DNA from: Topomyia yanbarensis
Lineage: Eukaryota > Arthropoda > Insecta > Diptera > Culicidae
Direction: 5' to 3'
Assembly (NCBI RefSeq): GCF_030247195.1
Contig: NC_080672.1
Coordinates: 11,842,001-11,906,000 of the forward strand
DNA: 64,000 nucleotides
In this document: positions 1 to 10,682 of the stretch, one piece after another
How positions within the stretch are numbered: the stretch's first letter is position 1
How the letters are laid out: every line of letters begins with the position of its first letter
Position numbers and translations under genes: made by a program
Notes under the pieces: model-generated
Told to the model about the DNA's origin: nothing
What the model saw: only the letters and a program-made list of their open reading frames with translations
Databases searched by the model: none

Positions 1-592
1 ATCACTACCCCGGGGAATTCGGCCTTATACTCACTACTCTATAGCCGATGCGATGTGATATCCGGAAATATTATTGAATGACATCTTAAGAGCACACAAT
101 CCTATGAAAAGGGTGACTGTCAGGTAATCATTCACAGGTATACATATTAAGTATACCTATTACATGAGGTAATGGTCAAAGAGTAGGTAAGCGACTCCCC
201 ACAAAAGGGACCGTGTCTGTCAAAGGCCACGGGCTCGGCATCAACCCACCCCATCTCAGCAATAAAAAAAAACATGTGCCTGTCCCAAACGTTTTGATAG
301 CCCCAATAAATCAGCGATCACCTACCAGTTGATAATAAGAAACAACAGCCATCATTCTAGCACCTTATACTATACTAATAAATTGATAGTAACGATTGCT
401 TTTGAACATTGAAAAATCGGTCGATAAAATTACTGGGTACAGTAAAGGGTTAAGCATCGTCCATACATATGTAGTGACACCCCATCAACAACTGTCACCA
501 TGATGCGCGTGATGATACACAATAAACAAGAGAGCCATATTTTAAAGACTTTAAAAATAAGTGCTAGGTTTGTGTGTAATAATCATTCACAA
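1..592. other. Upstream flank, no gene recognised
   Basis: No coding exon, RNA gene or recognisable transposon terminus was seen. The stretch ends at the start codon of the HDHD2-like gene, so its last part presumably holds that gene's promoter and 5' UTR. The open frame starting at 500 continues in frame into the HDHD2 ATG at 593, but the residues before 593 have no family resemblance. Confidence 0.5.
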
Positions 593-1500
593 ATGGCACC
601 GATAAAGGCGGCATTGATAGACCTGAGTGGAACTTTGCATGTTGATGATCAACCGACGGAAGGAGCAGTGGATGCGTTGAAAAAGTATTGTCTTATCGCA
701 ACTAGAACTATCCCCGAACAAATCCATACCTAGAATAATATTTCAGGCTGCGAAACCTAGGAATCACGGTGAAGTTCGTAACCAACACGACCACAGAAAG
801 CGTATCTTCGCTTTACGCTCGACTAGTAAATATTGGATTTCAACTAGAACTAAGCGAAATTTGCAGTTCCCTTACCGCAGCTTCCAACTATGTGCAAAGC
901 AACGGATTAAACCCGTACTACATTGTAACTGAGGATGCAAGGCAAGATTTTCCACCATCGGATACCTCCCGCGGATATGATGCTGTCGTAGTTGGACTGG
1001 CCCCAGAACGATTCACCTACGAGTACATCGATGAAGCGTTCCGGATCTTACATCAAAGCAAAGGCACAGCTCGGTTGGTAGCGATACACGAGGGAAAATA
1101 TTACATGACAAAGAAGGGAATTTCTATCGGTCCGGGCTGTTTTGTGAAAGGTCTGGAGTACAGTGCCGGAGTTAAAAGTGTTTGCGTTGGAAAACCTAAT
1201 GAGTACTTTTTCCGATCCGCTCTACCAAAAGGACTGACGCCGGAGGAATGCATCATGATTGGCGACGTGAGAATCGCTGTTTTTTTAGGAAGATAACTTA
1301 TTTTTATAAATTCTTCCGCTTTACAGGACCCAAATGATGACTGCCTAGGTGCTATGGCAATCGGTATGCAAGGATATCTTGTAGAAACCGGTAAATATCA
1401 ACCTGAGCTATACGAAGAAGATTCTTGTCCTAAAGCTGACGGCATTTTCAAGAACTTTTGCTCGGTGGTCGATCACATCGCTAAAACCCTCAATCCCTAG
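593..1500 (+). CDS. Hdhd2: HDHD2-like haloacid dehalogenase family phosphatase
   Basis: Three exons: 593-684, 747-1266 and 1327-1500. All introns are GT-AG and the phases join cleanly (92+520+174 nt), giving 261 residues, close to the roughly 259 of vertebrate HDHD2. The start at 593 is chosen because family similarity begins there (MAPIKAALIDLSGTLH). HAD motif I reads DLSGT at residues 10-14, so the usual second Asp is Ser, as in HDHD2 proteins generally; this makes classical phosphatase activity uncertain. The following motifs are FVTNTT, GLAPE, a GKP loop and the acidic motif IV (GDDPNDD, about residue 203, spanning the exon 2/3 junction). This is the HAD fold with a C2-type cap (NagD/PGP-like group). 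It is presumably a soluble hydrolase of unknown substrate. It is convergent with the downstream acetyltransferase gene. Identification is by recall of the family; no break was seen. Confidence 0.9.
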
Positions 1501-1546
1501 GAATTCTTTCAAATGGTCGAATCTTTGTCATAGTAGTTTGATAGTC

Positions 1547-1552
1547 AATAAA
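1547..1552 (+). terminator. Polyadenylation signal AATAAA of the HDHD2-like gene
   Basis: A canonical AATAAA lies 47 bp after the stop codon at 1498-1500, on the same strand. This implies a very short 3' UTR and leaves only about 130 bp to the 3' end of the convergent MOF-like gene. Confidence 0.6.
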
Positions 1553-1680
1553 ATGTATTCCGTAAAACGATACTCGATCTTATCCCAAAAATAAACGCAA
1601 ACTTCTCAAATACTTATTTGTGAAATATCAAAAAATATAGAGGTAAGCGATACATACATACTTGAAATTTGCGTCAATAC

Positions 1681-3222
1681 TTAGGCTTTCTTGATTTGCT
1701 TCACCGGAATGGATCGTTTTGGTGGGGCCCACTTGAGATACGCCGAATCGATCATTAGCTTGGGTTTCTTAAACTGCGGCAACTGAAGATGTTCCTGGAC
1801 CGCCTTCGATGTAACACAGATGACATGCTGTCCCTTCCAGTATTTTACCATCTTCATTGACTGTAGTGTGTAAATTATGTCATCCTGAGTGATTCCGGAC
1901 AGTTCGCTTAGTTCTTTAATCGTAGTAGTGCGATATTCTTTCATTAGTTCGAGTAAAGTGTAAGCCCAGTAGCTTCGATAACTGAGCCGTCCCAAATCAG
2001 ACAGTGGTTTCTCTGGGCTTCCGACAATTCCTTCACGGCGAGACAGCTCGTAACTGAAGGCGATTAGCAATTTTCCATAACCTTTACGCTGATAGGGTGG
2101 AAGAATTAAAATGCAAGCCACGTTGTTTCCCTCGGGCGATTCCTTCTCTTTGGAAAAGTAACCAACTATATGTTGCCCGTCCTTGTCAATCTCACACAGC
2201 ACGTAAAAGAAGAACGGATCAACGTCGTAATAGAGCGTTTTATGGTCTAGAAACAGTTTTGCCATCAGACAAAGTGTCTGGCAATAAAAACGATGATCTT
2301 TACCGTCAATTTCAAAAATAGACACGGTACCCTTCCGATAGATCTCATTACCCGGAGGCTGACGTCTACTGCACGTCGTTTTGTGGTGCAGCAGAGTTTT
2401 TGCCAATCGCATATATCTTAAACAATATTCACACACGTACAATGTTCCAACTTTGCCGTACTCTTCCGGATACGGCGAGAAATACCAAGTATCAATCTCA
2501 TACTTGCCAAATCTAAGTTTGTCGATATATTTAACCTTTGTAATAGCTTCGTGCTCCTTTTCCAGGGCAGCAGTCGTTGGGTCCATCTCTGCATAAGTTT
2601 TTTGCACATGGTTTATCTCGTCGTGTCGCCTTTTCTGATTGCGAGTTATTTTTCTATCCGGATCGCCATCCGCTATGTCTATTTCGCCGGCCGGTTTGCC
2701 AACTTTTGGCAGATCTTTTGCATTTGCTGCCGAGCTGACCAAGGGACTCTTTCCATTGTAATCTTGCGCAAGAGGAATACCGAGAACAGACGTTTTCTTG
2801 TCTGCGCCAGCAACCGCAGCAGAGATGCGATCTCTAGTAACCCATTGATCCAGCCGTCTGTTCAGTCCCTCGTAGTGAATGTAATACTCATACTGTTTAG
2901 GATCGCAAGGATTCTGTCTACTTTGGATCAGCTGAGCCGAATGCCATGAGCCATCCTGCCGCTGTACGGTATACTCCGCACCGATGACCAGTTTATCATC
3001 ACCGTCGTCGCTTTTTCCTGCCTAAAAACAACTTTTATAATCGTTTTTGCGTTCAAAGTTAACATTGTTTACCTCAATCGGAATCGGCGAAGTATCCTTC
3101 GTGTTGCTGCTCGTTGTCACGGCTTTCGCCGGCTGCTTGCTGACAATGTTTTCTCCATCCTTATCATTCTGTTCACCTACTTTTACTGTTTTTGTAGCAA
3201 CCATTTCGGTTTCTTTCATCAA
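1681..3222 (-). CDS. mof: MYST-family histone acetyltransferase, MOF/KAT8 type
   Basis: Two exons on the minus strand, 3222-3073 and 3021-1681, with a 51-bp GT-AG intron; together 496 residues (human KAT8 458, Drosophila MOF longer). The first ATG in the open frame is at 3222; a second Met follows it directly. Residues 1-50 are polar linker. Residues about 51-130 form the chromo-barrel domain ([27 protein letters not shown]). The MYST domain follows, with a C2HC zinc finger (Cys247, Cys250, His263, Cys267), the autoacetylated-Lys region [13 protein letters not shown] near residue 305, the acetyl-CoA loop QRKGYG at 361-366, the catalytic-type Cys353 in NNVACIL and Glu387 in [11 protein letters not shown]. 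It should acetylate histone H4 Lys16 in MSL/NSL-type complexes in the nucleus (family knowledge). All key residues are present and the frame is intact. Confidence 0.95.
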
Positions 3223-3479
3223 GATTACATAAAATATTGCGGTGCGATTCTGGAAATTTTCACTGGCAAAGCGTCTGTTGTTTTGCGACTGTCGAAAATC
3301 GTATGAATGACGTTAAAATAAAGTGAGGTTAGTTTCCAATATGGACAACTCAAATTTTAGAAGGTGGGAACAGCTGAGAGGTTATAAAAAGACACGCCAA
3401 TTATACTGAAAGCTTTACACGGATAAAAAACTATCTTGAATTTGAAAAATAAATTGAGCATGAGAACTGCAGAGTGAAG

Positions 3480-4523
3480 AAAACATTTTTAGAAACGTAT
3501 CCTCAATTCTGAACTGACCGACGAGTATGAACTATATCGATGCGATCGAAATCGCTCTACCAGCCGTGCCCTTCGTGGTGGTGGTGTATTGCTAGGCATC
3601 TCGTTGTATGTGCGATTTACCTACCACCGAATTCTGATCTCGCTTTGTATGAACAGCATGCTGCCTGTGTGTCAATTGACTGTACGATATCGATGTATGG
3701 TACCAACGATATGGTGGTGGTTTTAGGCGACTATAATTTACCTCAGCTACGTTGGAGTTTCGATGACGAAGTTGGATGTTTTATTCCAATAAATGCCTCC
3801 TCGGAACATGAAATGTTGTTGGTCGAAACCATGATCGCTCCTGGCCTACAACTAGTGAGCTATTTGACGAACGAGAATGGCGAGAATTAGCGTTTGCTAG
3901 TAACACTGGCGGATGCGAAGTATTGGAGCCACCCTTACCGTTAATGAAATTAGATCGTCACCACAATCCCGTTGTGTTGAAAGTTGACGCTGTGTTTCCC
4001 GTGTCTATGAATGACGATGTTGATTTATTCTACGATTTCAGTCAATGCGATTATCATGAATTAAACACTGTAATTTCACGAATAAATTGGGTTGAGATAT
4101 TAACGCTGGGTGTTCTGGATGAATCTGTGAATAGATTTTATCACGAACTGGAATCAATATTTCAACAACTTGTGCCTAGGAGGAAACGCACGCGCCGCCC
4201 GGATAACAAACGACCTTGGTGGAATGCTGAGTTACGAAATCTGCGAAATCGTCTCAGAAAGGCTTGAAAACGATTTTTTAGAACAAGAGGCGAAACCGAC
4301 AAAACGTCCGTGCGGGAATTAGAACGAATGCAACATACTTTCGCTCATATGTTTCCCGCATTGAATGCAGCATGAAGTACAACCCAAAGTAGTTTTGGTC
4401 TTACCAGCGGAACAAAACGTGCTCCGGTGGAATCCCGGAATGCGTCAACTATCGAGACAGGACATCAACGTCACCAGCGAAATCAGCAAATCTATTCTCG
4501 TCATTCTTTCAAAACGTGCTAAA
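3480..4523 (+). pseudogene. Decayed non-LTR retrotransposon, endonuclease half (5' part of a split LINE)
   Basis: Several shifted frames together read as the apurinic-type endonuclease of a LINE. Near 3510 there is DEYELYRCDRNRS and GGGVLLGI, then AIYLPPNSD, then the VVLGDYNLPQLRW motif at about 3720, and the conserved WWNAELRNLRNRLRKA tail at about 4220-4265. Stops and frameshifts interrupt it (for example after 3890 and after 4265). It resembles Jockey/CR1-group elements; the clade is not certain. The element stops abruptly at 4523, where the I-like element is inserted, and resumes at 10696 with its reverse transcriptase. The reading orientation is the same on both sides, so the two pieces were once one copy. 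A related endonuclease relic lies at 46.4-47.3 kb. Confidence 0.75.
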
Positions 4524-4825
4524 TCATACGTCTCCCAACCTTTGAACGGAACGGATCGTTATATTTCACAGTGGTGTTCGGTGTGTAAATTTCAGTGATT
4601 CAAGGTCATCCTTTGTTCGTTCGTTAGCTGCCATTCTGCTGGTGCCGGCAGTAAATCCAATACATTGTTTTCGCTGGTGCGGAACAATCGACGTTGTTTG
4701 CAGATAAGTTTTGCTTTATTTTTTTTCCTCGTTTGCTTTCTTTCCTTTTCCCTACTTTTACTCTACCTTGTAATCAAATAATAAGACACATTCCCGTTTA
4801 TATAACGCTCTGCCCTCGTGCTTAA

Positions 4826-6163
4826 ATGGCCGAGGGCGAAATACCATCTGATGTAATCATGGAAGTCCCTGATCCCCCTAATACGCGCATTGCTCCCCGT
4901 ATAAAGCAGTACCCAGAAGGTTCCTCTGGGCCATGGGTGGTATATTTTCGGACCGGAGAGAAACCGGTTAATATATTAAAACTTTCTCGAGATCTGACTG
5001 CTAATTACCCGGCCGTAACTCAGATAACACGTGTTCGGGCAAACAAGATACGTGTTCTAGTGAGTGATCTCGGCCAGGCAAACGCGATTGCTTGCTGTGA
5101 GCGCTTTACGCGGGAATTTAAAGCGTACGTGCCTTGTGTGGCCTGTGAAATCGATGGGGTAGTGTCCGAACCGGGCCTGAAATGCGAAGAACTGTTGGAG
5201 CACGGGGTTGGCTGCTTTAAGGACCCCTCACTTGAACAGATTAAGATCTTGGAATGCAAACAATTGTATACCGCAAACACCGAGGGAGGTAAGACTACCT
5301 ACTCTCTATCAGGCTCGATTCGGGTGACATTCGCCGGGTCCTCTCTTCCCAACTACATCCTCCTTGACAAGGTTCGCCTACCAGTTCGCCTGTTCGTACC
5401 GCGGGTCATGAACTGCAGCAATTGCAAGCAGTTGGGCCACACAGCCACATATTGTGGAAATAAGAAACGATGCGGCAAATGCGAAGGAGAGCATGAGGAT
5501 GACTCTTGCGACAAAGAAACTGAAAAGTGTATTTGCTGCGGGGGCCCTTCACATGCTCTTAAATCATGTCCTGCGTACAAGCAGCGCGGGGATAAAATTA
5601 AGCGCTCCCTTAAGGAACGCTCAAGGCGTTCTTATGCAGAAATGCTAAAGAATGCTTCGCCATCTGTCCTGTCCGAAAATCCCTATGCTGGTTTGGCTAA
5701 CGTTGAGCAAGAATCTGACGACCCACGAGAGGGAACATCTTTGGTTAACCCAGGGGAATCCAGGAAGAGGAGAAATCCAGCCTCCCCTACATTGCCTCGT
5801 AAGGGTGCCAAGGTGTCGTCCACTCAGAGTGCGCCATCTACAACCAATAAATCCAACGGAAGTGATGCACAAAAGCCGAAGCAATTTGCTCCAGGACTTG
5901 GAAATATTAATTCTAACAAGGAGTACCCACCACTTCCAGGGACACCAAAAACCCCAAGTGTCCCCTTTTTTCAAACAGATACTCAGTCCAGTAGCGGACT
6001 AATGAAATTTTCTGACATAGTGGACTTAATTTTCACAGCTTTCAATGTTACTGATCCTCTTAAAAGCCTTCTGATACGTTTTCTCCCTATAGTGCAAACA
6101 TTTTTGAAGCAGTTGACTACTAAATGGCCCCTCCTTGCAGCGATCGTATCCTTCGATGGCTAA
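4826..6163 (+). CDS. ORF1, Gag-like zinc-knuckle RNA-binding protein of the I-like LINE
   Basis: An uninterrupted 445-residue frame starting at the ATG in AAATGGCCGAG. The N-terminal half (about residues 30-190) resembles the RRM-like region of insect LINE Gag proteins (GPWVVYF, ILKLSRDL, IRVTFAGSSLPNYI). Three CCHC knuckles follow at about residues 198-253: CSNCKQLGHTATYC, CGKCEGEHEDDSC (with a CX2CX3HX4C spacing) and CICCGGPSHALKSC. The C-terminus is Ser/Pro/Lys-rich and ends in a hydrophobic tail. In this family ORF1 coats the element RNA for the retrotransposition particle. Its stop codon at 6161-6163 overlaps the ORF2 start in ATGGCTAA, an arrangement suited to translation termination-reinitiation. 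No defect was seen. Confidence 0.9.
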   Translation: MAEGEIPSDVIMEVPDPPNTRIAPRIKQYPEGSSGPWVVYFRTGEKPVNILKLSRDLTANYPAVTQITRVRANKIRVLVSDLGQANAIACCERFTREFKAYVPCVACEIDGVVSEPGLKCEELLEHGVGCFKDPSLEQIKILECKQLYTANTEGGKTTYSLSGSIRVTFAGSSLPNYILLDKVRLPVRLFVPRVMNCSNCKQLGHTATYCGNKKRCGKCEGEHEDDSCDKETEKCICCGGPSHALKSCPAYKQRGDKIKRSLKERSRRSYAEMLKNASPSVLSENPYAGLANVEQESDDPREGTSLVNPGESRKRRNPASPTLPRKGAKVSSTQSAPSTTNKSNGSDAQKPKQFAPGLGNINSNKEYPPLPGTPKTPSVPFFQTDTQSSSGLMKFSDIVDLIFTAFNVTDPLKSLLIRFLPIVQTFLKQLTTKWPLLAAIVSFDG

Positions 6164-9100
6164 GTCATCGAACGAGGTCACCGATTCGATCACTGTTCTA
6201 CAGTGGAACAGCAGAAGTATCCTCCCGAAAATCGATTCCTTTAAATTTTTACTAAATAGTTTAAAATGTGATGCTTTCGCATTATGTGACACTTGGTCAA
6301 CTTCCGATATAAATCTCAACTTCCACGACTTTAATATAATTCGTCTGGATCGAGAAAACCCCTATGGAGGAGTACTTTTGGGGATCAAAAAGTGCTATTC
6401 TTTCAACCGAATTAACCTCCCTTCGACACCAGGCATTGAAATTGTCGCTTGTCAAGTTTTAATCAAAGGTATTTGCATTGCTTCCATCTACATTCCTCCA
6501 AGAGCCTCGGTAGGGCACCGAACGCTTTGTAATATCACGGAATCCTTACCGGCACCGCGGCTAGTTGTGGGAGACTTTAACTCGCACGGTACGGTATGGG
6601 GTTGTCTTCACGATGATAATAGATCAACATTAATCCAAGATCTTTGCGATAATTTCAACATGACCATCTTAAACACGGGAGAAATGACGCGGATTCCTAC
6701 ACCACCAGCACGCGCAAGCGCGTTGGATTTGTCGCTTTGCTCGACATCGCTACAGTTAGATTGCATGTGGAAGGTGATCCCTGATCCCCACGGTAGCGAT
6801 CATTTGCCTATCGTTATTTCAATTGCTAACGGTTCAAGACCATCGGAAACAATCAATGTCTCGTATGACCTCACACGGAACATTGATTGGAAGAGTTACG
6901 CGACCGCGATATCCGTTAAAATCGAATCCACTCAAGAACTTCCTCCGGAGGAAGAGTACAGGTTTTTGGCTGGCTTGATTCTCGACAGTGCGAATCAAGC
7001 TCAGACTAAACCAGTACCCAGCGCGAATACCCATGGACGGTCTCCCACCCTGTGGTGGGATAAAGAGTGCTCAGAGCTGTACGCGGAAAAGTCCACTGCA
7101 TATAAGGCCTTCCGGGAAGACGGGTTACCCGCTAGCTATCAACAGTACGCGTCGTTAGAAAGGCGAATGAAGAGTCTAATGAAAGCCAAAAAACGCAGTT
7201 ATTGGCACCGGTTCGTCGGCGGGTTAACGAGAGAAACAGCGATGAGCACTCTTTGGGGTACGGCTCGACGTATGCGTAACCGTAATAGTACCAACGAGAA
7301 CGTGGAATATTCAAACCGTTGGATATTCGCTTTCGCCAAGAAGATCTGTCCGGACTCTGTCCCGGTACAGAAAACGTGCCGCGCCGCGTCTCCCCACGAT
7401 ACCGTGAACGAAACACCGTTTTCGATGGTGGAGTTCTCACTTGCTCTCTTATCGTGCAACAATAACGCCCCAGGGTTAGACAGAATCAAATTCAACTTGC
7501 TGAAGAATCTGCCTGACACTGCAAAAAGGCGCTTGTTGAATTTATTTAACAAGTTTCTTGAGGGTAACATTGTCCCTTATGAATGGAGGCAAGTGAAGGT
7601 CATCGCCATCCAAAACCCAGGAAAACCAGCCTCCGACCACAACTCGTATCGGCCGATTGCAATGCTGTCCTGTATTCGAAAGTTGTTCGAGAAAATGATC
7701 TTGTTTCGCCTCGACAATTGGGTTGAAGCAAATGGCTTACTGTCAGATACACAATTTGGCTTCCGCAAAGGCAAAGGGACGAACGATTGCCTTGCGTTGC
7801 TTTCTACAGAAATCCAAATGGCCTATGCTAACAAAGAGCAGATGGCATCAGTCTTCTTGGATATTAAGGGGGCTTTTGACTCAGTTTCTATCAACATTCT
7901 GTCAGAGAAGCTGCACCAGCATGGTCTTTCGCCAATTTTAAGTAACTTTTTGCTAAACCTGTTGTCTGAAAAGCACATGCACTTTTCGCATGGCGATTTA
8001 ACAACATCGCGATTTAGCTACATGGGTCTTCCCCAGGGCTCATGTCTAAGTCCCCTGCTATACAATTTCTACGTGAATGACATTGACGATTGTCTTGCCA
8101 ATTCATGCACGCTAAGGCAACTTGCAGACGACGGGGTGGTCTCTGTTACAGGGCCCAGAGCTGCCGACTTGCAAGGACCATTACAAAATACCTTGGACAA
8201 TTTGTCTGCTTGGGCTCTTCAGCTGGGTATTGAGTTCTCCACGGAGAAAACTGAGTTGGTTGTTTTTTCTAGGAAGCGTGAGCCGGCACAACTGCAGCTT
8301 TTATTAATGGGTGCAACAATCAACCAGGTTTTCACATTTAAATATCTCGGGGTCTGGTTCGACTCTAAAGGTACCTGGGGATGTCACATTAGGTATCTGA
8401 AACAGAAATGCCAACAAAGGATCAATTTTCTCCGAACAATAACTGGAACATGGTGGGGTGCTCACCCAGGAGACCTGATCAGGTTGTACCAAACAACGAT
8501 ATTGTCGGTGATGGAGTACGGGTGTTTCTGTTTCCGCTCCGCTGCGAACATACACTTCATCAAACTGGAGAGAATCCAGTATCGTTGCTTGCGCATTGCC
8601 TTGGGTTGCATGCACTCGACCCATACGATGAGTCTCGAAGTGCTGGCGGGCGTTCTTCCGCTAAAAAATCGATTCTGGGAACTCTCATATCGATTGCTCA
8701 TCCGATGCGACATTCTGAACCCGTTGGTAATTCAAAATTTCGAGAGGCTCGTCGAGCTTAATTCTCAAACCCGTTTTATGTCCTTGTACTTCGACTACAT
8801 GGCACAGAGCATCAATCCTTCTTCGTACAATCCCAACCGTGCCCGTTTCCTAGATACTTCTGATTCTACTGTATTCTTCGACACATCCATGAAGGAAGAG
8901 ATTCGTGGAATCCCGGACCATATACGCCCGCTGGTGATCCCCAATATATTTTATAATAAATTCCGAGAAGTCGACTGTGACAAAATGTTCTACACTGACG
9001 GATCAAATCTCGATGGGTCCACTGGCTTCGGTATCTTCAACAATACTATCACCGCTTCATTCAAGCTCAATGATCCCGCTTCAGTTTACGTCGCAGAGTT

Positions 9101-9837
9101 AGCTGCAATTCAGTACACCCTTGGGATCATCGACACTCTGCCCACAGATCACTACTTCATCGTTTCGGACAGCCTCAGCTCTATCGAGGCTCTTCGTGCG
9201 GTGAAGCCTAAAAAGCAACTCCCGTATTTTCTGGGGATGATACAGGAGTCCTTGTGTACGTTATCTGAAAAATCTTATCAGATTACCTTTGTTTGGGTCC
9301 CCTCTCATTGTTCTATCCCGGGCAATGAAAAGGCCGACTCATTAGCAAAGGCGGGCGCATTAAATGGTGACATATACGAAAGACCAATCTGCTTCAACGA
9401 ATTTTTTTAATATTTGTCGTCAGAGGACGCTCAACAGTTGGCAAAGCTCGTGGAGCAACGGGGAACTTGGACGATGGCTACATTCGATTATCCCAAAGGT
9501 ATCAACGAAACCTTGGTTCGGGGGGATGGATGTGGGTCGGGATTTTATTCGCGTAATGTCCCGACTTATGTCCAATCACTACACCATGGATGCGCATTTG
9601 CGGCGTATTGGGCTTGCGGAGAGTAGTCTGTGCGCTTGTGACGAGGGCTATCACGACATCGAACACGTTGTCTGGGTATGCACCGGGTATTGTGACGCCA
9701 GGTCTCAGTTAAAGGAATCCCTTCGGGCCCGAGGTAGACCACCCAATGTACCAGTCCGAGATATGCTGGCAACTCGTGATTTCCCCTATATGTCCCTTAT
9801 TTATACCTTCATAAAAACGATAAATATCCCAATTTAG
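6156..9837 (+). pseudogene. ORF2, endonuclease / reverse transcriptase / RNase H of the I-like LINE, one frameshift
   Basis: ORF2 begins at ATG 6156 inside the last codons of ORF1 and is open to 9410; it continues in the +1 frame to 9837. Endonuclease motifs: VLQWNSRS, SIYIPPRA, VVGDFNSHG, SDHLPIVISI. Reverse transcriptase: SYRPIAMLSCIRKLFEKM, DTQFGFRKGKGTNDCL, VFLDIKGAFDSVS, GLPQGSCLSPLLYNFYVND, and a catalytic LADD (QLADDGVV) where YADD or FADD is usual. RNase H: FYTDGSNLDGSTGFG, AELAAIQYTL, SDSLSSIEAL, WVPSHCSIPGNEKADSLAK. A C-terminal Cys/His motif lies downstream (CACDEGYHDIEHVVWVC). The shift is in a run of seven T at 9402-9408. The truncated copy at 25.2-26.9 kb reads through this site (NELFSICRQRTLNSW), so this copy is probably defective by one base, or the run is a sequencing error. 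Confidence 0.9.
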
Positions 9838-10246
9838 CCCCTCTCTTTTATTTCTCGTTTTTAGAGTTTCCTCCTGCCTTGTGGAACCGATCAGCTCCAG
9901 AGTGCCACTATGTAACCGCCGTCGCCCTTACCACTGCGCCTGCATAGAAGGAAACTGAAGCGAGAGCGACTCGAGGTCCGATGACTTTTGAAGGATTCCC
10001 CGCGGGTCCGAAGAATACCATCCGCCAATCCGGTACTCGACGACTTACTAGACTGAGGCGCAAATTTATTTCGCTGATCCCCCTCCCCCCCCCCCCCTAG
10101 CGAGCGAAAGTTGCAAGTTTTGCTCTTCTTTCCCTGTCTCTCCCCTGTCCTTGATACAACTGCTGCTACACTGATGCGGAAATAAGCCACCCTCTGAATA
10201 TCTTGACCAAGCATAAGTTTTAGTTAAAATTAGTATTCTGTATTCC

Positions 10247-10620
10247 TAGTTTTAAGATAGCTATAATTTTTACTCTTTATTGAAACTCTTGTCCTCCATT
10301 TTGTAAATAGAATTGAATCCCTAGTTTTAAAATTTCCGTGAAACTTCTCATAAATATTTGTTCCCCCTTTTGTGTACTAAACTATATTGTTAGTTTTAAG
10401 ATAACCGTAAAATATTTCGTAAAATACTATTACTCCCTCTCTTGTATATCAAAGTGAATCCCTTGTTTTAAATTTTTTCATAAAAAAATCTTTTGGCCCT
10501 CTCTTGTATATTGAATCTTATTTCTAGTCTTAAGATAGCTGTAAACTTTTTTTTTCCTTTGTAAAAAAAATATTTCAACATTGTAACCTCCTAGTTTTAA
10601 GATATCCAAAATGTAAAAAC
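10247..10620 (+). repeat. Degenerate ~70-bp repeats in the 3' UTR of the I-like LINE
   Basis: A core close to CTAGTTTTAAGATAGCTGTA recurs six times, starting near 10247, 10320, 10391, 10461, 10523 and 10588, with a period of 62-73 bp. Each is followed by an AT-rich run and usually a CTC(T)-rich stretch. The same series, in reverse orientation, is present in copy 2 (about 25320-25570), so it belongs to the element and not to this locus. Possible roles are RNA packaging or recognition by the reverse transcriptase; that is inference. Confidence 0.7.
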
Positions 10621-10682
10621 ATAAGCATTTGGCACCGCCAAGCTAACGCATTTGTGCCTATCAAATAAACGAAATGAATAAA

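Larger units (their letters stand above)
4524..10682 (+). mobile_element. Near full-length I-clade-like non-LTR retrotransposon (MosquI-like), copy 1
   Basis: A 6.16 kb element flanked by a perfect 13-bp direct repeat, AAAACGTGCTAAA, at 4511-4523 and 10683-10695, taken as the target site duplication. It has a 5' UTR of about 300 bp, a Gag-like ORF1 (4826-6163), an overlapping ORF2 (ATG 6156) with endonuclease, reverse transcriptase and RNase H, a 0.85 kb 3' UTR with internal repeats, and an A-rich end (AAATAAACGAAATGAATAAA). The gene order plus a C-terminal RNase H fits the I clade, which includes mosquito MosquI; the clade assignment is inference from motifs. It inserted into an older LINE in the same orientation. 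Only one obvious defect was seen, a one-base shift at 9402-9408, so the insertion looks recent. Two worse copies occur at 25.2-26.9 kb and 52.5-55.6 kb. Confidence 0.9.

Noticed and set aside
2097..2949. Plus-strand open frames over the acetyltransferase gene
   Set aside because: Shadows of the MOF-like coding exon, whose frame and motifs are unambiguous.
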